Assembly (NCBI GenBank): GCA_964563105.1
Contig: CAZLXM010000118.1
Span: 1 to 9,679, forward strand
Length of the DNA: 9,679 nucleotides
DNA from: CAYVTV01 sp964563105
GTDB taxonomy: Bacteria; Bacteroidota; Bacteroidia; Bacteroidales; GCA-2748055
Reading direction: 5' to 3'
Under the pieces are notes generated by a model, which was not told where the DNA came from, searched no databases, and worked only from the letters and a program-made list of their open reading frames with translations. Numbering within the stretch: the first letter of the stretch is position 1; each line of letters opens with the position of its first letter. Made by a program: the position numbers and the translations under genes. This document shows, piece after piece, positions 6,283 through 9,679 of the stretch.

Positions 6283-7953
6283 TTATTCCGTTTTCAGGTC
6301 TAAATAATTATAGCCTCCGCTGAACATAGGCACCAGTTCGGGTTTTCCCTGTAATTCGGCTTCAAGGCTTAAAAGGGCAAGAGGCTCTATTGCATCAAAA
6401 ATAACTTTAGTGTCATTTTCATCTTTAAGAAAAAATCCTTTATGATAGCTTCTTTTAATAATATTATTTCCGATAATTTCAGCCAGATTAAGTAATGCCG
6501 GATCCTTAACACTCCTGTTCAGTTCCAGGATAGCTAACAGGGCCAGGGGATTTGAATTATTTGTTTCAAAGTTTAATTCTGCAGATTTTCCTGATTTTTC
6601 CCCCGGGTCACCTAATTGCAACCCTTTCATAATAGAGCGTACAATTTGCCAGATATCCTGGTCTTTACTAAGTCTGAATGCCCTTGTATATGAAAATAAA
6701 TATAATTCATTTGCTTTTTCAGGATTAAGTACTCTCCCTTCCCTGCCATAATAGCCTGTTCTTGAGAATGCATAACCGCTTAAATCGGTTCCATCAGCCC
6801 ATAGGGGGCGAAATTGATTTTTTTCAGGATCATAAGCATATTTGGCATAGGCTTTTAGTCCGTCTATTGTCCATTTCATAAAATCTTTTCCATTATCGCC
6901 CAGAATGTCGGCAAGTTCAAGCTGCATAAGAGCCGGAATTGTATACATTCCTCCACTAAAAATTGCCCAGCCTTCCAGTGCAACGCCTGGAAAATCTTTC
7001 CCGAATTGATTTTCCGCCCTGTCTCCGTAATTAGAAAAGGTAAGTGTGCCGGTGAGTGGCCCATCGGGAGGATTTTGTTTACGCACAGGCTTGCTAAACT
7101 GATAGGAACCCAGGCCTGTTTTCGGATGTCTTGCCCTGACATATTGTTCTGCAAGAAGTTTTGACCATTTCAGGGCCCCTTCTTCTTTGTTTAATGCATA
7201 TAATATAGCAGCAGAATAAATCATATCAGATCCGGTATTGAGGAAAGTTAGGCCGTCGCCTTCAAAAAATGGTTCAGGCTGTTTGAACTGACTATTCCAA
7301 AGTTCACCCATTTTTTTGTTGAAAGAACCATGCCTGTTAAATTCAAGTGTACTCCAATCCAGTATATGAGAGTTCCAGAAAGAACGAATAAATTTTGCTG
7401 TGGCATCCTTATCAACATCCCACATAAGCTGATAATATGGAAAAACATCCTTTAGTTCATGGACATGATTATTTGTTCGCCAGGAATGCCCGATGGGTTT
7501 TAAAGTTCTGAGATCAATAAGCTGATGTCCTCCCCAGCGTAAAAGTCCGCATTCAGACCTTAAAGAATCAAAGTGGTATTTGATTGATTTTTCTGCAGCT
7601 TCACGGTATTTTTTGTCACCTGTAAGATTTGATAATGCTACAAAAACCTTAAAAAGATTTTGTTGGCTGGCAAGATTATGAATTATCCAACGGTTTGGCT
7701 TTCCGCCTTCCCCTCTGATCCCTATAGATCCGTCATATACGTATTCAAGTGGTTCACCTGTTGTGAGGTCAATTCCATCAGCAAACAAAGGGGTATTTTT
7801 CCCACTCCATTTATCAATTCCGGAATCCAGTACATTATTAGCATAAGTCTTTACTGCAATTATTCTCCCGTTTTCTTTAGTTGTTTTACAGGAAGGAAAT
7901 ATCATCAGGGAAATTAAAAGAAACGAGGCAAAATAAGATTTAATTAAGTTCAT
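6283..7953 (-). CDS. Lipoprotein resembling family PL2 pectate (exopolygalacturonate) lyases
   Basis: This 556-residue protein has a lipoprotein signal: charged start, hydrophobic segment and IFPSC with Cys22 as the lipidated residue, so it is probably tethered in the periplasm or on the outer membrane. The body is alpha-helical with repeated aromatic helices (IHNLASQQNLFKVFVALSNLTGD from 91), as expected of an (alpha/alpha) barrel. Length and several positions fit family PL2: GGH with H143, HVHELK with E166, and an Arg-His pair R207-H208. From memory, the Yersinia PL2 enzyme uses H109, E130 and H172 for its metal and R171 as base; the E-to-H spacing of 42 is identical and the Arg-His pair is kept. 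PL2 enzymes cleave polygalacturonate exolytically. A non-lyase alpha/alpha-barrel glycosidase remains possible. It lies between the GH29 and RIFT-barrel genes. Confidence 0.65.
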   Translation of the reverse strand: MNLIKSYFASFLLISLMIFPSCKTTKENGRIIAVKTYANNVLDSGIDKWSGKNTPLFADGIDLTTGEPLEYVYDGSIGIRGEGGKPNRWIIHNLASQQNLFKVFVALSNLTGDKKYREAAEKSIKYHFDSLRSECGLLRWGGHQLIDLRTLKPIGHSWRTNNHVHELKDVFPYYQLMWDVDKDATAKFIRSFWNSHILDWSTLEFNRHGSFNKKMGELWNSQFKQPEPFFEGDGLTFLNTGSDMIYSAAILYALNKEEGALKWSKLLAEQYVRARHPKTGLGSYQFSKPVRKQNPPDGPLTGTLTFSNYGDRAENQFGKDFPGVALEGWAIFSGGMYTIPALMQLELADILGDNGKDFMKWTIDGLKAYAKYAYDPEKNQFRPLWADGTDLSGYAFSRTGYYGREGRVLNPEKANELYLFSYTRAFRLSKDQDIWQIVRSIMKGLQLGDPGEKSGKSAELNFETNNSNPLALLAILELNRSVKDPALLNLAEIIGNNIIKRSYHKGFFLKDENDTKVIFDAIEPLALLSLEAELQGKPELVPMFSGGYNYLDLKTE

Positions 7954-8045
7954 AATTTATTATCTAAATGATTTATTTCTTAATGTATTATGGATTATAT
8001 TCATTTAAACCTGATATAAAAATTTTTCATGGATCAGATATAAGA

Positions 8046-9413
8046 TCAATTCAGGAAAATCTCAATTACAGGTATTTCTGTATTTGGTTTTTTTACGGGC
8101 AGGCTTAAATAAACATCATTTTCAGGCGGATTAAGATCAGACCAATGTGTTCTGCCCCTGCCTTCTCTAATTTCTGAAGCGTCATGTAAAAATTGCATAT
8201 ATTTGATTTTTCCTTTATAACCTTCCAAACGGAAAGTCTGTAACGGGTAATCCAGAAGATGAACATATAGTCTCTTTGTAACGGGATTATAAGTAAGCAG
8301 GGTATTATCCGGTGCTTTAAACTCTTCAGGTGCCTGGGTGCATCCATAAATAGACCTGTTATTAACTTTCATCCATTCCCCCATGTCTGCCAAAGCTTCC
8401 TGAGCACGGTAATCGATAGTTCCCCGGCCTGTTGGCCCCACATTGAGTAAGAGATTACCTCCTTTGCTGACACTTTCAATAAGAAGTACCAATAATTGTT
8501 TTGTATCTTTCCATGTAAATTCATCCCGATAATATCCCCAGCTTCCTGAAAATGTCTGACAGGTTTCCCAGGGTATTTTTTTTCCGTCAACTTCAGGCCA
8601 TTTTGTTAATTTTGTCTGTTCCGGAGTGGTAAAATCCCATCCTCCTTCAACATCCCTCAAATCTGAACGGTCATTAATAATTATTTCAGGTTGTAACTCT
8701 CTGGCCATTTTTACCAGCTCAATTGAGTTCCAGTCATCACGTCCTTTACCAAATTCGCCGGGAAAAGAATAATCGAGCCATAAAATATCGATTTTCCCAT
8801 AATTTGTTAAAATCTCCCTTACCTGGTTTTTTAAATATTCACGGTATATTGACATATCCCGTCCCTTATTTAATTTATCATATTCTTTTTGGGTACTCAC
8901 ACTTTGAGGGTGTACCCGGTCAATGGTATAGTGGGGATGATGCCAGTCAATAAGAGAATAATAAAAACCTACATGAAGGCCTTCGGCTTTAAAAGCTTCC
9001 ACAAATTCTTTTATTAAATCTCTGCCGACAGGTGTATTAACAGCATTATAATCAGTATATTTTGAATTAAAAAGGCAAAAACCTTCATGGTGCTTGCTTG
9101 TGATTACTGCATACTTCATTCCGGCTTCTTTTGCCATTCGTGCCCATTCTTTTGCATCATAAAGATCCGGGTTAAACAGGTCAAAATAGATTTCATATTG
9201 CTTATCGGGTATGCGTTCATATTTTTTAACCCATTCATGCCGGGCAGCCTGAGAATATAAACCAAAATGAATAAACATACCAAAACGTGCATTTGTCCAC
9301 CATTTCATACGCTGAACTTTTTGGGCTTCCGTTTCATTCCAGATTTTACCCTGAGCTATGCCATAGTTACTCAATAAGCTAATTAATAAACAAGTAAAGA
9401 TTATTTTTTTCAC
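8046..9413 (-). CDS. Secreted alpha-L-fucosidase, glycoside hydrolase family 29
   Basis: This 455-residue protein has a cleavable signal peptide (1-20, cleavage near GIA-QG). Family hallmarks are clear: WWTNARFGMFIHFGLYS (38-54), YAVITSKHHEGFCLF (101-115) with the HHEGF motif, GFYYSLIDWHHP (149-160), IDILWLDYSF (208-217) with D214 as the expected nucleophile, and GGNLLLNVGPTGRG (318-331). The acid/base residue varies in GH29; E283 in PWETCQTF is a candidate. The short C-terminal beta domain (about 360-455) completes a normal GH29 length. It should release terminal fucose from polysaccharide or glycan side chains in the periplasm or outside. The start is GTG at 9411-9413; the next in-frame methionine (residue 36) would lose the signal peptide, so GTG is preferred. 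It is the first visible gene of the minus-strand cluster. I cannot exclude alpha-galactosidase-like specificity known in a few relatives. Confidence 0.93.
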   Translation of the reverse strand: MKKIIFTCLLISLLSNYGIAQGKIWNETEAQKVQRMKWWTNARFGMFIHFGLYSQAARHEWVKKYERIPDKQYEIYFDLFNPDLYDAKEWARMAKEAGMKYAVITSKHHEGFCLFNSKYTDYNAVNTPVGRDLIKEFVEAFKAEGLHVGFYYSLIDWHHPHYTIDRVHPQSVSTQKEYDKLNKGRDMSIYREYLKNQVREILTNYGKIDILWLDYSFPGEFGKGRDDWNSIELVKMARELQPEIIINDRSDLRDVEGGWDFTTPEQTKLTKWPEVDGKKIPWETCQTFSGSWGYYRDEFTWKDTKQLLVLLIESVSKGGNLLLNVGPTGRGTIDYRAQEALADMGEWMKVNNRSIYGCTQAPEEFKAPDNTLLTYNPVTKRLYVHLLDYPLQTFRLEGYKGKIKYMQFLHDASEIREGRGRTHWSDLNPPENDVYLSLPVKKPNTEIPVIEIFLN

Positions 9414-9545
9414 GGTAAATAAATTTAATTTAACAATATACTTCTTTTATGATAAAGCTTGTGGAAATTATGATTTTGCTTTAAAAATAGAAAAAAAATC
9501 GACATCATTTTTTTTTAATTTATTTTCTTTATAATAAAATTATAT

Positions 9546-9587
9546 AGAATTCTTATATTTGGATCTCAACATTGATAAGAGAATTCT
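9546..9587. promoter_or_regulatory. Pair of identical AGAATTCT palindromes flanking a promoter box
   Basis: AGAATTCT occurs at 9546-9553 and again at 9580-9587, 34 bases apart (about three helical turns). The copies bracket the TATATTTG box, so a dimeric regulator bound here could control the divergent genes. The flanks extend the symmetry weakly (TTAT after the first copy, ATAAG before the second). The 8-mer is self-complementary and chance occurrence in AT-rich DNA is possible. Confidence 0.35.
9554..9561 (+). promoter_or_regulatory. Bacteroidota-type promoter -7 box (TATATTTG)
   Basis: TATATTTG matches the Bacteroidota housekeeping consensus TAnnTTTG exactly. A TTTTCTTT stretch at 9523-9530, at about the right distance, is a weak match to the -33 TTTG element. 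Transcription would begin near 9568 and leave a leader of about 70 bases before the ATG at 9638. Confidence 0.45.
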
Positions 9588-9637
9588 AAATTATAAATAT
9601 ATTTATCATTCGCTTTATTAATTAAAAATTTAATATT

Positions 9638-9679
9638 ATGGTTCAACGCAGAGATTTTATAAAGAAAAGTATCATTGGT
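9638..9679 (+). CDS. Start of a Tat-exported protein, truncated by the window end
   Basis: Only 14 codons are visible, reading MVQRRDFIKKSIIG. RRDFIKK is a typical twin-arginine signal as found at the start of exported Bacteroidota oxidoreductases, sugar isomerase-like proteins and sulfatases, and closely resembles the RREFIKK of the oxidoreductase at the other end of the window. The family cannot be told from this fragment. The gene runs divergently from the fucosidase cluster, downstream of a plausible promoter at 9554-9561. Confidence 0.7.
   Translation, partial: MVQRRDFIKKSIIG

Larger units (their letters stand above)
9414..9637. promoter_or_regulatory. Divergent intergenic region between the fucosidase gene and a plus-strand gene
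   Basis: This 224-base AT-rich region separates two genes transcribed away from each other, so it must hold promoters for both unless the fucosidase gene is expressed otherwise. A plus-strand promoter box and paired 8-bp palindromes are listed separately. On the minus strand I found no CAAAnnTA (the complement of TAnnTTTG), so the promoter of the fucosidase cluster is unassigned. No small gene or structured RNA was recognised. Confidence 0.6.

Noticed and set aside
8012..8043. Terminator hairpin after the fucosidase gene
   Set aside because: Only a 5-bp CTGAT/ATCAG inverted match with A/T-rich content is present and there is no T-tract in the right place.

Overview
The window is AT-rich and compact. 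Its leaderless starts with little Shine-Dalgarno signal, a TAnnTTTG promoter element, a lipoprotein signal and several twin-arginine (Tat) signals all suggest a member of the Bacteroidota, perhaps of the Marinilabiliales/Prolixibacteraceae type. The phylum is an inference from these features; no rRNA or marker gene is present.

Layout, right to left in the direction of transcription. Five minus-strand genes lie head to tail: a secreted alpha-L-fucosidase of family GH29 (8046-9413, GTG start), a lipoprotein resembling PL2 pectate lyases (6283-7953), a large membrane-anchored RIFT-barrel/alpha-toroid protein of the exo-rhamnogalacturonan-lyase-like (PcRGLX/YetA, PL26-like) type (3690-6218), a predicted beta-propeller protein with a Tat-like leader (2097-3530), and a Tat-exported Gfo/Idh/MocA oxidoreductase (260-1711). 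Gaps between the first four are 92, 64 and 159 bases, consistent with one operon. A sixth gene starts divergently on the plus strand at 9638 with a Tat leader and is cut off by the window end. Its upstream region has a good Bacteroidota-type promoter box flanked by two identical 8-bp palindromes.

Taken together the genes look like an accessory locus for an uronic-acid- and fucose-containing plant or algal polysaccharide, most simply a fucosylated pectin/rhamnogalacturonan. The fucosidase would trim side chains, the two lyase-like proteins would attack the uronate backbone, and the oxidoreductase would act on a released or terminal sugar. No SusC/SusD pair, transporter or regulator lies in the window, so this is only part of such a locus.

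The least expected structures are not ordinary genes. (1) Two tandem 102-bp units at 1707-1910, each giving a 15-bp imperfect hairpin with a compensatory C-G to T-A change between copies, end exactly where the oxidoreductase start codon lies. (2) The RIFT-barrel gene continues in frame for 33 codons beyond its TAA stop. (3) There is a 22-bp perfect palindrome downstream of the oxidoreductase gene.
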